Assembly (NCBI GenBank): GCA_003385605.1
Contig: QQUU01000007.1
Location: forward strand, 44,986 to 108,985
Direction of reading: 5' to 3'
DNA: 64,000 bases
Origin: Bacteroidota bacterium
Lineage (GTDB): Bacteria > Bacteroidota > Bacteroidia > Flavobacteriales > Schleiferiaceae
Shown: in pieces, positions 35,001-43,012 of the stretch
How the letters are laid out: every line of letters starts with the position of its first letter
How positions within the stretch are numbered: the first letter of the stretch is position 1
The notes under the pieces: model-generated
What the model was told of the DNA's origin: nothing
Database searches by the model: none
The model's input: only the letters and a program-made list of their open reading frames with translations
Program-made: the position numbers and the translations under genes

Positions 35001-38000
35001 AATGCCCCAGACGGTGGTGATTTGTACTTCAACCTCGGTAGTGTAAGCGAGGACATCTTGAAGGACGGTCGACAAAGCTTTGAAAACGGTATTCCTGCCA
35101 ACGGCGATAAAAGCCAAATGGACAGCACGCGCTGGGGATACTTGAGTGAAATTCAACCCATCACAGAATTCTTCGACAACGCGGCAGGTGCCCGTGATGC
35201 TCAGGATGTTGGTTTCGATGCATTGCTCGACAGTGAAGAGCGCACTTGGGCGCCCAGCGGTTCATCGAGCTATTTGAATAGAATTTCTAATGCCTACGGT
35301 ACGGGTTCAGTGGCCTACCAAAGTGCGTATCCTGACCCGTCTCGCGATAATTTCCATTTTTACCGCAGCGACAGCTTAGATGCTGAAAGTGCTGATATCA
35401 TGGAGCGCTACAAGGCCTTTAATGGGACACAAGGAAACAGTGCAACTTTAACGGTCAACGGTGCGCCAGCATCGGCAACCAACGTACCGGATAAGGAAGA
35501 CGCCAACCGCGATCAGACGCTGAGTAAAACAGAAAGTTACTTCCAATACCGCGTATCGATGCGCCCCGAGGATTTGGTGGTAGGCCAGAATTACATCACC
35601 GATATTTACGAGACGAACAGTCACGATTTGCCAAACGGTCTATCACGTCCTACCCGTTGGGTCCAATTCAAGATTCCGGTCTTCGAGCCAGAAAAGAAAG
35701 TAGGTGGAATCACCGACTTCCGTTCCATTCGATTCCTGAGAATGTTTGTTCGAGATTTCGAGGATCCTATCGTTATGCGATTTGCACGCTTTGAACTGGT
35801 TCGAGGCGAATGGCGTCGATTCCCATTCTCTTTGGACGACATTCGTGACAATGTGCCTATTGACGAGGACGATGAAACCTCGTTCAATGTAAATGCCGTG
35901 AACCTTGAAGAGAACGGCGGGCGTACGCCTATTCCATACGTATTGCCTCCTGATATCGAACGTCAGTTGGTGTACGGCGGTACACAAATCATCCAACAGA
36001 ACGAGCAAAGTATGTCGCTCGAAATCTGTGATATCCAAGACGGTGATGCGCGCGCGGTATTCCGCAACTTCAATTTTGATATGCGGATGTACAAGCGATT
36101 GCGCATGTTCGTTCACGCGGAGGCCGCTGGCGAGATTGAGGATTTGAATGACGGCGATCTCAGCATTTTTGTGCGCCTCGGTTCCGATTACAACGGCAAC
36201 TATTACGAATACGAGGTGCCTCTAAAAGTAACTCCTTGGGGTGCGTTATTGCCCGAAGACATCTGGCCGAACGACAACAATATTGATGTAGTATTTGAGG
36301 ATTTGAAAACGCTCAAGCTCACGCGAAACGCCGCGATGGAAAACGACCCAACCTTGAGTCTAGTCAATAAATACACGGTCACCACACCAGAAGGTCACAA
36401 ACTTTCTGTCGTAGGTGCACCAAACTTGGGCAACATCCGAACCTTACTCGTGGGTGTTCGAAATCCGAAAAAGCGTACAGCAAGCGATGGAGACGATGGC
36501 TTGGCTAAATGTGCCGAAATCTGGGTCAATGAGTTGCGTTTGAGTGACTTTGACAATCGCGGCGGATGGGCCGCAACAGCCACAGCTAGTGCCAAACTTG
36601 CAGACGTTGCCAATGTGAATCTTACGGGTACGATGAGCACCATAGGCTTTGGGTCTATTGACCAGACGGTGAACGAACGAAACAAATTCGCAGAGCGCTC
36701 GTACGGGGTTCAAACCAATGTAAATCTAGACAAGTTCTTGCCTCAAGAGGCGGGCATCAAGTTCCCGATGTTCTTCAGTTTCAATGAGAGCTTCAAAAAC
36801 CCACAGTTCAACCCACTAGATCCGGATATTAATTTCAAGGAGTCCTTAGCGGCAGTAGATACGCAAGAGGAACGCGATAGCCTAAGATTTGCAGGTCAGG
36901 AGTACCAGATGCGAAAGAGCATCAACTTTACGAATGTTCGCAAAGAAAAGAGCGCCGGGGGTCCACGGCCGGCTGCACCAAAATCGCCTCCAAAAGGCGG
37001 TGGCAAAAAGGAAGGTGGGCCAACAAAAGCGAAAGGAATTAATTGGGCCAACTCTCCATTCGCCATTAGCAACTTCAACACCTCATACGCCTTTACGGAG
37101 AGTGACCGCAGAAACATCAATATTGTGCAAGATCACCGCATTATGCATACCGCATCGGTGAATTACAACTACCAGACACGTCCAAAGAATATTGCGCCAT
37201 TTAAAAACAAGATCCAAAGCAAGCAATTGGCTTTGATTCGGGATTTCAACTTCTACTACTTGCCTTCAAAGGTGAGCATGAGAACGGAGTTAAGGAGACA
37301 ATTGGCGACCATGCAAATGCGCAATACGTTTGATCCTTCAATCGCATTGCCGGTAACGTATAACAAGGCGTTGACCTCGAAACGCATGTACGACGTTGCC
37401 TACGATCTATCTAAAGGATTGAAGCTAGACTATAATGCAACTGCGCAGAGTAGGGTGGATGAAATGCCGGGTGATCCTAAAACCCAGGCAAACAGAGATA
37501 CAATTATTGCTGGTCTGTCAAGTTTGGGAAGACCAACCCAATTTCACCAAACGCTTAATGTCAACTGGCAAATCCCGGTGAGTAAGTTGCCGTTTATGGA
37601 TTGGACATCTGCAAGTGTCCGTTATTCAGGCAACTACGATTGGCAGACAAATTCGACAGCGGCATTGAATCCAAAGGCAAAACCTGAATTATACTTCGGT
37701 AATCGTGCACAGAACTCAAACAACATCCAGTTCTCTGCGAATGCCAACTTCATTAACTTCTACAACCAGGTTCCATTCTTGCGAAAAGCGAATCAAGGTG
37801 GAAGACCGCAGCCTGTAGCGCGACGAGGTGCACCACAGCGACGAGGTGCGCCTAAAAAAGAGGGTAAGGAAGAAGAAAAAGAGAAGGAGAAGAAAGACAG
37901 CAAGATTCTCCTAGGCGCAGCGCGTATAGCTATGATGGTCCGCTCAGCCTCGCTCACCTATGCCCAAACAAACGGTACATTATTGCCAGGCCTCATTACC

Positions 38001-39344
38001 AATCCTACGTACTTCGGGATGGATCCAAGTGCATTAATGTCTCCTGGTTTGGATTTTGTATTCGGCCGTCAGAGTGATATCAAAGCGCTCGCAGCTGCCA
38101 ATGGATGGCTCACCGAAAACACCAAGCAACCGAACCAGTTCCAGAAGACCTTTACGGAGAATTTGAACTTCCGTGCTACTGTTGAACCGTGGCAAGATTT
38201 CAGAATACAGATTACGGCTTCTAAGGTGGCTGGTCTGAACAGCTCGTCCATTTTTAGGTACCACGATCCGCTAATTGATACCACTTTAGGTTTGCCGGCT
38301 GGATTCTACAATTTCAACCCGATGGACAATGGGAATTACTCCATCAGTTTCCTTTCGATCGGTAGTGCTTTTGAACCGATTGATTCATCGAATTCTCCAG
38401 TGTATGACCTCTTCTTGGCGAACAGAAACACCATTTCTCAACGATTAAGAGACAATAAGGCTGCCAACGATCCTACCTATGTTGGAAACTTCATCACCGC
38501 CGCCGATGATAGCACAGGGACTCGAGAAGGGTACGACGGCTACAGTTACAACAGTGCTGAGGTTCTTGTGCCCGCTTTCTTGGCGGCTTATGGCGGCATG
38601 GATCCTAGCGAGGTAGTGATGAACGGACGTCCTGATCTACCGATGCCTAATTGGAACGTGAACTTCAATGGACTCATGAAGATTCCATGGTTCAAGAAGA
38701 ACTTCCAAACCTTTACACTGACCCATACCTACAAGAGCATGTACACGATGAATTCGTACCAGAGCAACATGCTTTTACAGCAGCGTATTCAGAATGGGGA
38801 GCCACCAAATAATATTCGAAACACCAATGGAGACTTCTTGCCACTGGAGCAAATTTCTCAGGTGAGTATCGCTGAAAATTTCGGTCCCTTCGTCGGACTA
38901 AATATGCGTTTGAAAAATCAAGCGAGTCTGCGCTTAGACATTAAGCGCAACAGACAACTCAACCTATCGCTAGTCAATAATCAGTTGAGCGATACCCGCG
39001 GTATGGAGGTTGTCGTTGGAACCGGATATATTATCAAGGACGTGAGCTTTAATATCGTCAGTGATGGCCGTCCACAAAAGATCACTTCTAACCTCGATTT
39101 GAAATTGGACTTCAGTTTGCGCGACAACCAAACTGTAATTCGTCGTATTCAAGAGGGTGTTGACCAGGTTACCGCAGGACAGCGTATTTGGTCTGTGAAG
39201 GCAAGTGCAGATTACATGCTATCGTCAAAATTGACCGCACGCTTGTACTACGATCAAACGGTGAGCAAGTTTAAGACGTCTAATGCATTCCCAACCTTGA
39301 ACACCAACGCCGGAATTGCGTTTAGATTTAATCTTGCACAATAG
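32040..39344 (+). CDS. sprA: T9SS outer-membrane translocon SprA (Sov homologue)
   Basis: A 2434-residue giant outer-membrane beta barrel forming the pore of the type IX secretion system, needed for gliding adhesins and surface enzymes. A signal peptide (to about residue 25) is followed by long stretches of alternating strands. Family segments are recognisable near the N-terminus (FGRRYQYVENPGIP-like region with TFAFDFGQRIQMNVKGKIGD) and in the repeated SprA domains. The C-terminus ends in a strand with RFNLAQ. Two lysine/proline/glutamate-rich linkers interrupt the barrel (about residues 1633-1667 and 1918-1956). Length is typical. It starts directly on the ruvA stop, so it may be cotranscribed with ruvA. 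It would export the cargo proteins at 28686, 30672 and 57060. Confidence 0.95.
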   Translation: MPRNWKKYISRTVLALLFIPVMSYGQESSDTTGTGGVTVSLPEPANYAKEIIYDPTTGNYLVYKKIGDIRLPIPEVWTVDQYRQYMYDMAEQDYMADKAALYNPTGDNPRDGEGLVPQIQTGNEALGKVFGSDLVEIRPQGMAEIRFGGRYQYVENPGIPVRNQKTFAFDFGQRIQMNVKGKIGDRLELGVNYDTEASFAFDNQMKLDFEGEEDDIIKRLEMGNINMPLNSSLITGAQSLFGLKGQFQFGNTTVTTVFSEQRSQSQSINVQGGGTTTEFYIQGDQYEANRHYFLAQFFREHYEEYLENMPLVTSPVQITKVEVWVTNERSSTQNLRNIVAFMDLGSDAKYAYRDPNSTLPGVSIFPGSNVNIEGYPNNANNQLDPLALEANIPGVRDIATANQDLSTSGFLEAREYVELANARKLEQNQYKFHPQLGYITLNQALNQDEVLAVAFQYTAGGRTYQVGEFSNDGVTPPKTLILKLLKSTVLDVRMPTWDLMMKNIYALNAFQLDREDFYMDVLYMNDETGVPIPFLPDGNLSDTLLVGVMELDRLNNNNDPFPDGIFDFVPGVTIDQQRGRIIFPVIEPFGSNLEEKLDTEQARNKYVYNALYDSTRFRAQEQTQKNKFILRGQYKSASGSEISLGAFNIPRGSVTVTAGGRTLTENQDYTVDYSLGRVRIINEGVMNSGSPIKVNFENNTLFNVQTKTFYGTNIDHKVNDHLNVGGTWLHLTERPLTQKVNIGDEPISNTIWGMNTNYSNEAPYLTRLMDALPFIETKEKSQLQFRGEFAHLIPGSPRGIRITGSETTYLDDFESSQTTIDLRSLNAWNLASTPGNQDDLFPESALNNDLAYGYNRAKLAWYIIDPSLYTGGSAVPDNIRNDPEITSDQRMREVLVKEVFPNYSLAQNEARNLAMFDLAYYPSEPGPYNFDVEGEPGISAGLTADGSLADPSSRWAGIMRPLQINNFEEQNIEFIQFWVMDPFYENDNAPDGGDLYFNLGSVSEDILKDGRQSFENGIPANGDKSQMDSTRWGYLSEIQPITEFFDNAAGARDAQDVGFDALLDSEERTWAPSGSSSYLNRISNAYGTGSVAYQSAYPDPSRDNFHFYRSDSLDAESADIMERYKAFNGTQGNSATLTVNGAPASATNVPDKEDANRDQTLSKTESYFQYRVSMRPEDLVVGQNYITDIYETNSHDLPNGLSRPTRWVQFKIPVFEPEKKVGGITDFRSIRFLRMFVRDFEDPIVMRFARFELVRGEWRRFPFSLDDIRDNVPIDEDDETSFNVNAVNLEENGGRTPIPYVLPPDIERQLVYGGTQIIQQNEQSMSLEICDIQDGDARAVFRNFNFDMRMYKRLRMFVHAEAAGEIEDLNDGDLSIFVRLGSDYNGNYYEYEVPLKVTPWGALLPEDIWPNDNNIDVVFEDLKTLKLTRNAAMENDPTLSLVNKYTVTTPEGHKLSVVGAPNLGNIRTLLVGVRNPKKRTASDGDDGLAKCAEIWVNELRLSDFDNRGGWAATATASAKLADVANVNLTGTMSTIGFGSIDQTVNERNKFAERSYGVQTNVNLDKFLPQEAGIKFPMFFSFNESFKNPQFNPLDPDINFKESLAAVDTQEERDSLRFAGQEYQMRKSINFTNVRKEKSAGGPRPAAPKSPPKGGGKKEGGPTKAKGINWANSPFAISNFNTSYAFTESDRRNINIVQDHRIMHTASVNYNYQTRPKNIAPFKNKIQSKQLALIRDFNFYYLPSKVSMRTELRRQLATMQMRNTFDPSIALPVTYNKALTSKRMYDVAYDLSKGLKLDYNATAQSRVDEMPGDPKTQANRDTIIAGLSSLGRPTQFHQTLNVNWQIPVSKLPFMDWTSASVRYSGNYDWQTNSTAALNPKAKPELYFGNRAQNSNNIQFSANANFINFYNQVPFLRKANQGGRPQPVARRGAPQRRGAPKKEGKEEEKEKEKKDSKILLGAARIAMMVRSASLTYAQTNGTLLPGLITNPTYFGMDPSALMSPGLDFVFGRQSDIKALAAANGWLTENTKQPNQFQKTFTENLNFRATVEPWQDFRIQITASKVAGLNSSSIFRYHDPLIDTTLGLPAGFYNFNPMDNGNYSISFLSIGSAFEPIDSSNSPVYDLFLANRNTISQRLRDNKAANDPTYVGNFITAADDSTGTREGYDGYSYNSAEVLVPAFLAAYGGMDPSEVVMNGRPDLPMPNWNVNFNGLMKIPWFKKNFQTFTLTHTYKSMYTMNSYQSNMLLQQRIQNGEPPNNIRNTNGDFLPLEQISQVSIAENFGPFVGLNMRLKNQASLRLDIKRNRQLNLSLVNNQLSDTRGMEVVVGTGYIIKDVSFNIVSDGRPQKITSNLDLKLDFSLRDNQTVIRRIQEGVDQVTAGQRIWSVKASADYMLSSKLTARLYYDQTVSKFKTSNAFPTLNTNAGIAFRFNLAQ

Positions 39345-39368
39345 ACCGCACGGAAATAAAAATCAGTT

Positions 39369-39376
39369 TACATTTG
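39369..39376 (+). promoter_or_regulatory. -7 element ahead of gcvH
   Basis: TACATTTG matches TAnnTTTG and lies 16 bases before the gcvH ATG. No TTG is placed at a convincing -33 distance. It suggests gcvH is transcribed independently of sprA. Confidence 0.5.
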
Positions 39377-39392
39377 TCAAAAACATACCCGA

Positions 39393-39770
39393 ATGAATTA
39401 CCCAGATAACTTAAAGTACTCAAAGGACCACGAATGGATCCGCGTTGAAGGTGATGAAGCCTTTGTTGGAATTACAGCATTTGCAGCAAGCGAATTAGGT
39501 GATATCGTATTTGTTGATGTTGATACGGAAGGTGAATCTTTAGATCAAGATGAGGTCTTCGGAAGTGTTGAAGCTGTGAAAACAGTAAGTGATTTGTTCT
39601 TACCAGTAGCGGGAGAAGTGCTTGAATTTAATGAAGGACTTGAAGATGCGCCTGAGGCTGTGAACGACGATCCATACGGCGAAGGTTGGATGGTGAAAAT
39701 CAAGATTAATGACGCGTCTCAATTGGACGGTTTAATGGATGCTGCAGCGTACGAAGCAATGCTTGGATAA
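39393..39770 (+). CDS. gcvH: Glycine cleavage system H protein
   Basis: A 125-residue lipoyl carrier that shuttles the aminomethyl group between the P and T proteins of glycine cleavage. The lipoylated lysine is Lys63 in [12 protein letters not shown]. The opening LKYSKDHEW and the closing [13 protein letters not shown] are characteristic. No P or T gene lies nearby. It follows sprA by 48 bases with its own -7 element, and the VanZ-like gene starts two bases after its stop. Confidence 0.97.
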   Translation: MNYPDNLKYSKDHEWIRVEGDEAFVGITAFAASELGDIVFVDVDTEGESLDQDEVFGSVEAVKTVSDLFLPVAGEVLEFNEGLEDAPEAVNDDPYGEGWMVKIKINDASQLDGLMDAAAYEAMLG

Positions 39771-39772
39771 TC

Positions 39773-40150
39773 ATGCGCAATCCATGGATATATAGAGCCC
39801 CTGCCATTGGTTGGGGCTTTTTAATTTTCTATGCTTGCCTGGCTCCGGTCAGCAACTTAGACCCAGGTTGGGAAATGAATATCAGCGATAAACTGGTTCA
39901 CTTCATCCTGTACTTCTCTTGGACTATTTTGCTCTATTTCGCTTCATCCAGAGGGTACAAGCGACCCATTAAAAAGAGAAAAGCCGCCCTGTATTGGCTC
40001 ATTGCAATTGCTGTAGGAGGTTTCATAGAATTGCTACAGGATTGGATGGGGCTAGGGCGATCTGCAGATCTTTTAGATGCCTTGGCCAATTCGGCTGGCG
40101 CCGTATCAGGCATGGTCGCCTCTCGAGTACTGCATCGGATTTTGGCATAG
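39773..40150 (+). CDS. VanZ-like membrane protein
   Basis: A 125-residue inner-membrane protein with about four helices. The VanZ-family marks are the first helix ending in a short loop (LAPVSNLDPGW), the following DKLVHFILYF, and the later IELLQDWMGLGRSADLLDALANSAGA. Its role in Bacteroidota is unknown; the VanZ name reflects distant similarity to a teicoplanin-resistance protein and does not imply resistance. It is separated from gcvH by two bases, so the two are probably cotranscribed. Confidence 0.85.
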   Translation: MRNPWIYRAPAIGWGFLIFYACLAPVSNLDPGWEMNISDKLVHFILYFSWTILLYFASSRGYKRPIKKRKAALYWLIAIAVGGFIELLQDWMGLGRSADLLDALANSAGAVSGMVASRVLHRILA

Positions 40151-40192
40151 TTTTTTGGCTCTACATCTCATAACCCCTTAAAATGAGAACCT

Positions 40193-40921
40193 ATGAGCCT
40201 AAAAATCAGAAAAACAGCAAAAGCCGATTTAGAAAACAAGCGTCCCTTGTTCTTAATCCTAGGATTGGTTTTGTCTCTTAGCGCGGCCTATACCGCTTTA
40301 GAGTGGACCGTGAGTGAGCGTCCTTTAATGGTTGTAGAAGATGATGGCGGCTATTACATCGAAGAGGAGGATTGGGTCGTGCCCATTACCCAACGAGCGA
40401 TGCCCTCCAAGCCTATTGCACAACAAAGCGCAAAGGTGAATCCTAACATCATAACCATAGTCCCAAATACAGCGTCGCTTCCGGCCATAGACCTTAGTTT
40501 GTTTTCGGGTGTTATCGACGATGGAATTGTCGAGATTATTGATCCTGATCCCATTGACAATGATATTTACAAGTTCACTGCAGTGGAGTCTAGGCCAGTG
40601 TTCCAAGGCTGTGAATCATTGGTGACAGACGATGAACGTTTCGTGTGTTTTCAGCAGCAGTTGTTGAAGTTTGTTGGCAAAAACTTCGAAGTTAGCGATG
40701 CCATGATGATGTTTTCCAACGCTGAGAAGGTGTTCGTAGAATTTATCATTGAAAAAGACGGTCGAGTACTTCAGGCCAAAGTTGTTCGAGGTGAAGACGA
40801 GCTGATTTCTGAGGAAGCGATTCGAATGGTGAAGAGCTTGCCAAAATTCACCCCAGCTAAAATCAATGGTAAGCCCGTTAGAATGTCGTACATTTTGCCC
40901 GTAAATGTCAAGCTACAGTAA
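40193..40921 (+). CDS. TonB-like energy transducer without proline-rich stretch
   Basis: A 242-residue protein with a short cytoplasmic N-terminus, one transmembrane anchor (about residues 18-36), a periplasmic linker and a C-terminal TonB domain (about 120-242). The domain holds a cysteine pair (GCESL...FVCFQ) and the strand pattern VFVEFIIEKDGRV...SLPKFTPAKINGKPVRM. Compared with the third gene of this cluster, the linker lacks the polyproline tract and carries no proline/lysine spacer long enough to be typical. It is a paralogue of the gene at 41380 with the same N-terminal opening (R-K-T/N...AENK). Whether it can span the periplasm and energise receptors is doubtful. Confidence 0.82.
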   Translation: MSLKIRKTAKADLENKRPLFLILGLVLSLSAAYTALEWTVSERPLMVVEDDGGYYIEEEDWVVPITQRAMPSKPIAQQSAKVNPNIITIVPNTASLPAIDLSLFSGVIDDGIVEIIDPDPIDNDIYKFTAVESRPVFQGCESLVTDDERFVCFQQQLLKFVGKNFEVSDAMMMFSNAEKVFVEFIIEKDGRVLQAKVVRGEDELISEEAIRMVKSLPKFTPAKINGKPVRMSYILPVNVKLQ

Positions 40922-40923
40922 TC

Positions 40924-41313
40924 ATGAAATTTAAAGCAGTACTTCTATTTTTCCTTTTAACCACTATCCCTGCTTTGGCGCAAGAAATGGTCGCGCCGAC
41001 CTTTGAACGGTGCCAACACATTGAGGTGGGTGAAGAGATGCAGGTTTGTTTTAACAGGACACTCATGGAGCACGTAATGACCACATTGAAATACCCGGAA
41101 GGATTGGAAGAAGAAGGGAAGGTGTTTATTAAAATCACCTTTGACGAAGAAGGCCAACTCCAGGAGCCTGAAGTGCTGAAAAGTTTTTCTGAATTGGCCT
41201 CAGATGAAGCGGTCAAGGTGATGCGCTCTTTACCACAGATAGTGCGTCCTGCCACAGAAAATGGCGCCCCCGTGAGTATTACTTATACCATACCTGTACA
41301 ATTCAAGAAATAA
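40924..41313 (+). CDS. Secreted TonB C-terminal-domain protein
   Basis: A 129-residue protein with a cleavable-looking signal peptide (ending PALAQ, about residue 20) followed directly by a TonB C-terminal domain. It keeps the cysteine pair (FERCQH...QVCFN) and the strand pattern KVFIKITFDEEGQL of its neighbours but has no transmembrane anchor or linker. It would therefore be free in the periplasm and could not transmit the proton-motive force by itself. It begins two bases after the first tonB-like gene. Possible roles are a modulator or competitor at TonB boxes; this is inference. Confidence 0.78.
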   Translation: MKFKAVLLFFLLTTIPALAQEMVAPTFERCQHIEVGEEMQVCFNRTLMEHVMTTLKYPEGLEEEGKVFIKITFDEEGQLQEPEVLKSFSELASDEAVKVMRSLPQIVRPATENGAPVSITYTIPVQFKK

Positions 41314-41340
41314 CTCTTAAAAACACATTTGTGCTAATGG

Positions 41341-41348
41341 TAGTTTTG
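41341..41348 (+). promoter_or_regulatory. -7 element ahead of the third tonB gene
   Basis: TAGTTTTG matches TAnnTTTG, 31 bases before the ATG at 41380. No well-placed TTG was found. It suggests the full-length tonB can be expressed separately from the two genes before it. Confidence 0.45.
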
Positions 41349-41379
41349 GCTATTTTAGCACTTCAATTATTTCTAACGC

Positions 41380-42084
41380 ATGAAGAATAGAAAAACCTAC
41401 AATGCAGACGCAGAAAACAAGAAGAATCTCTTCTTGCTGATCGGTCTTACGTTGTCTTTGGCGCTCACGCTCTTCGTTTTGGAATACAGATCTTACGAAT
41501 CAGGTCCTGGTGAGCTGGGTAAGATGAGCTATGACGATGAAGACGAGATTGCGATTATCACAAACAGAACGCCACCTCCACCACCTCCACCACCTCCACC
41601 GGCACCGCCAGAGGTGATTCAGATTGTAGAAAACGATTTGGAAATCGAGGAAGTGGAATTTGAATCGACTGAAACTGACGAGAGCGAGGAAATCGAAATC
41701 GTTGAGGAAGAAGAAGAGGACGATGAAATCTTCAACTTCGCCGTTGTAGAGAACAAGCCAATCTTCCCAGGTTGTGAAAAGAAAGCTACAGAAGATGACA
41801 AATTCATGTGTTTCAACCAGGAAATCATGAAGCACATCGGTAAAAACTTTGAATTCCCAGAATTGGCTCGCCAAATGGGTATCCAGGGTAAGGTGTACGT
41901 CAACTTCGTAATTGAGAAAAACGGAAAGGTAAGCTCAGTAACTATTGCACGTGGTGTAGATAAGCTGATTGATGACGAAGCAATGCGCGTAATTAAAAAG
42001 CTTCCAACATTTATCCCTGCGAAGCAGCGCGGTAAGCCTGTACGTATGCAATACACTGTGCCGATCAATGCTAGATTGCAGTAA
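41380..42084 (+). CDS. tonB: Energy transducer TonB with polyproline linker
   Basis: A 234-residue full-form TonB. One transmembrane anchor (about residues 17-34) is followed by an uninterrupted run of ten prolines, an acidic segment rich in Glu, and the C-terminal domain (about 120-234) with the cysteine pair (GCEKK...FMCFN) and GKVYVNFVIEKNGKV. The last strand is RMQYTVPINARLQ. It should couple ExbBD at the inner membrane to TonB-dependent receptors; exbBD are not in this window. An intrinsic terminator follows 21 bases after the stop. Among the three TonB-like genes here it is the one most likely to work conventionally. Confidence 0.92.
   Translation: MKNRKTYNADAENKKNLFLLIGLTLSLALTLFVLEYRSYESGPGELGKMSYDDEDEIAIITNRTPPPPPPPPPPAPPEVIQIVENDLEIEEVEFESTETDESEEIEIVEEEEEDDEIFNFAVVENKPIFPGCEKKATEDDKFMCFNQEIMKHIGKNFEFPELARQMGIQGKVYVNFVIEKNGKVSSVTIARGVDKLIDDEAMRVIKKLPTFIPAKQRGKPVRMQYTVPINARLQ
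41572..41600 (+). repeat. 9-bp tandem repeat encoding the proline run
   Basis: Three perfect head-to-tail copies of CCACCTCCA (41572-41598) followed by CC of the next codon. They encode nine of the ten consecutive prolines in the linker. Copy changes would keep the frame and alter linker length. Confidence 0.85.
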
Positions 42085-42105
42085 TCGGTAAATCAACGTA
42101 TAAAA

Positions 42106-42131
42106 AGCCCGGGCCTTTGGCTCGGGCTTTT
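42106..42131 (+). terminator. Intrinsic terminator of the tonB cluster
   Basis: AGCCCGGGCC (42106-42115) pairs with GGCTCGGGCT (42119-42128) with one G-T pair and a TTT loop, followed by a short T run. The cysQ -7 element begins two bases after it. Confidence 0.88.
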
Positions 42132-42132
42132 C

Positions 42133-42140
42133 TATTTTTG
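42133..42140 (+). promoter_or_regulatory. -7 element of cysQ
   Basis: TATTTTTG matches TAnnTTTG and starts two bases past the tonB terminator, 19 bases before the cysQ ATG. The corresponding -33 region falls within the terminator stem. Confidence 0.5.
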
Positions 42141-42159
42141 AACGATCAAAAAAACATTT

Positions 42160-42957
42160 ATGAGCCAGACATTGGATCAACTTACGGTTATCGCTGCACA
42201 GGCAGCTTTGCACGGTGGAATCGAAATCCTTGAGGTCTACAATAATGAAGAGACACAGGTTGAGGTCAAAGGCGACGACAGTCCCCTGACACAGGCTGAT
42301 ACTCGAGCCCACAAAGCCATTATGTCCTTGCTTGAACCCACAGGGATTCCAGTTCTGAGTGAAGAAGGTAAACACCTTCCGTTCAACGAGCGTTCTTCGT
42401 GGTCGAAGCTGTGGATAGTAGATCCTCTGGACGGTACCAAAGAATTCATCAAGCGCAATGGTGAGTTTACCGTCAATATTGCTTTGGTTGAACAAGGTCG
42501 ACCAATTATGGGGGTGGTTTACGTGCCTGTTACCGGCGAGCTCTATGTTGGTGCAGGTTCAAAAGGCGCTAAGAAACTCACTTTACCTCCAACGTCTGTA
42601 GTGAGCAAGGAAACATTAGAAACAGGTGTTAATCTGCCGGTTTCGCTCGATCGACCGTTTACTGCAGTGGGTTCCCGAAGTCACATGAATGAAGAAACGG
42701 AAAACTTCTTGAAACAATACCGTGAAAAACATGGAGAGGTTGCCATTCTTTCCAAGGGCTCTTCGCTTAAAATGTGCATGGTGGCAGAGGGATTGGCTGA
42801 CGTTTATCCACGTTTTGCGCCAACCATGGAGTGGGATACCGCTGCGGGTCAAGCAGTAGTTGAGGCGGCAGGATTTAGCATGGTAGAAAAGGAGGGTAGA
42901 ACTCCGTTGAGATACAATAAGGAAGACTTATTGAATCCGCACTTTATTGTGCTATAA
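42160..42957 (+). CDS. cysQ: 3'(2'),5'-bisphosphate nucleotidase CysQ
   Basis: A 265-residue magnesium-dependent phosphatase that removes the 3'-phosphate of PAP, a by-product of sulfate activation. Metal-binding motifs of the inositol-phosphatase superfamily are present: LSEEGK (about residues 66-71), the DPLDGTKEF motif (about 88-96) and EWDTAAGQAVVEAAG near the C-terminus. The length is normal. It stands between two -7 elements, so it is probably monocistronic. No sulfate-assimilation genes adjoin it here. Confidence 0.93.
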   Translation: MSQTLDQLTVIAAQAALHGGIEILEVYNNEETQVEVKGDDSPLTQADTRAHKAIMSLLEPTGIPVLSEEGKHLPFNERSSWSKLWIVDPLDGTKEFIKRNGEFTVNIALVEQGRPIMGVVYVPVTGELYVGAGSKGAKKLTLPPTSVVSKETLETGVNLPVSLDRPFTAVGSRSHMNEETENFLKQYREKHGEVAILSKGSSLKMCMVAEGLADVYPRFAPTMEWDTAAGQAVVEAAGFSMVEKEGRTPLRYNKEDLLNPHFIVL

Positions 42958-42984
42958 GTCTCACATTTTCACAGCGGTGTATCT

Positions 42985-42992
42985 TATCTTTG
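42985..42992 (+). promoter_or_regulatory. -7 element of the oxidase-assembly cluster
   Basis: TATCTTTG matches TAnnTTTG, 20 bases before the GTG start of ctaB. No TTG is seen at the -33 position. It would drive ctaB and the first subunit III gene. Confidence 0.5.
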
Positions 42993-43012
42993 CACCGTCA
43001 AATTTCTATTAG

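Noticed and set aside
36889..37161. Alternate-frame and antisense open stretches at the SprA linker
   Set aside because: They lie within the intact sprA frame and encode Arg/Lys or Pro/Phe-rich sequence typical of shadow frames.
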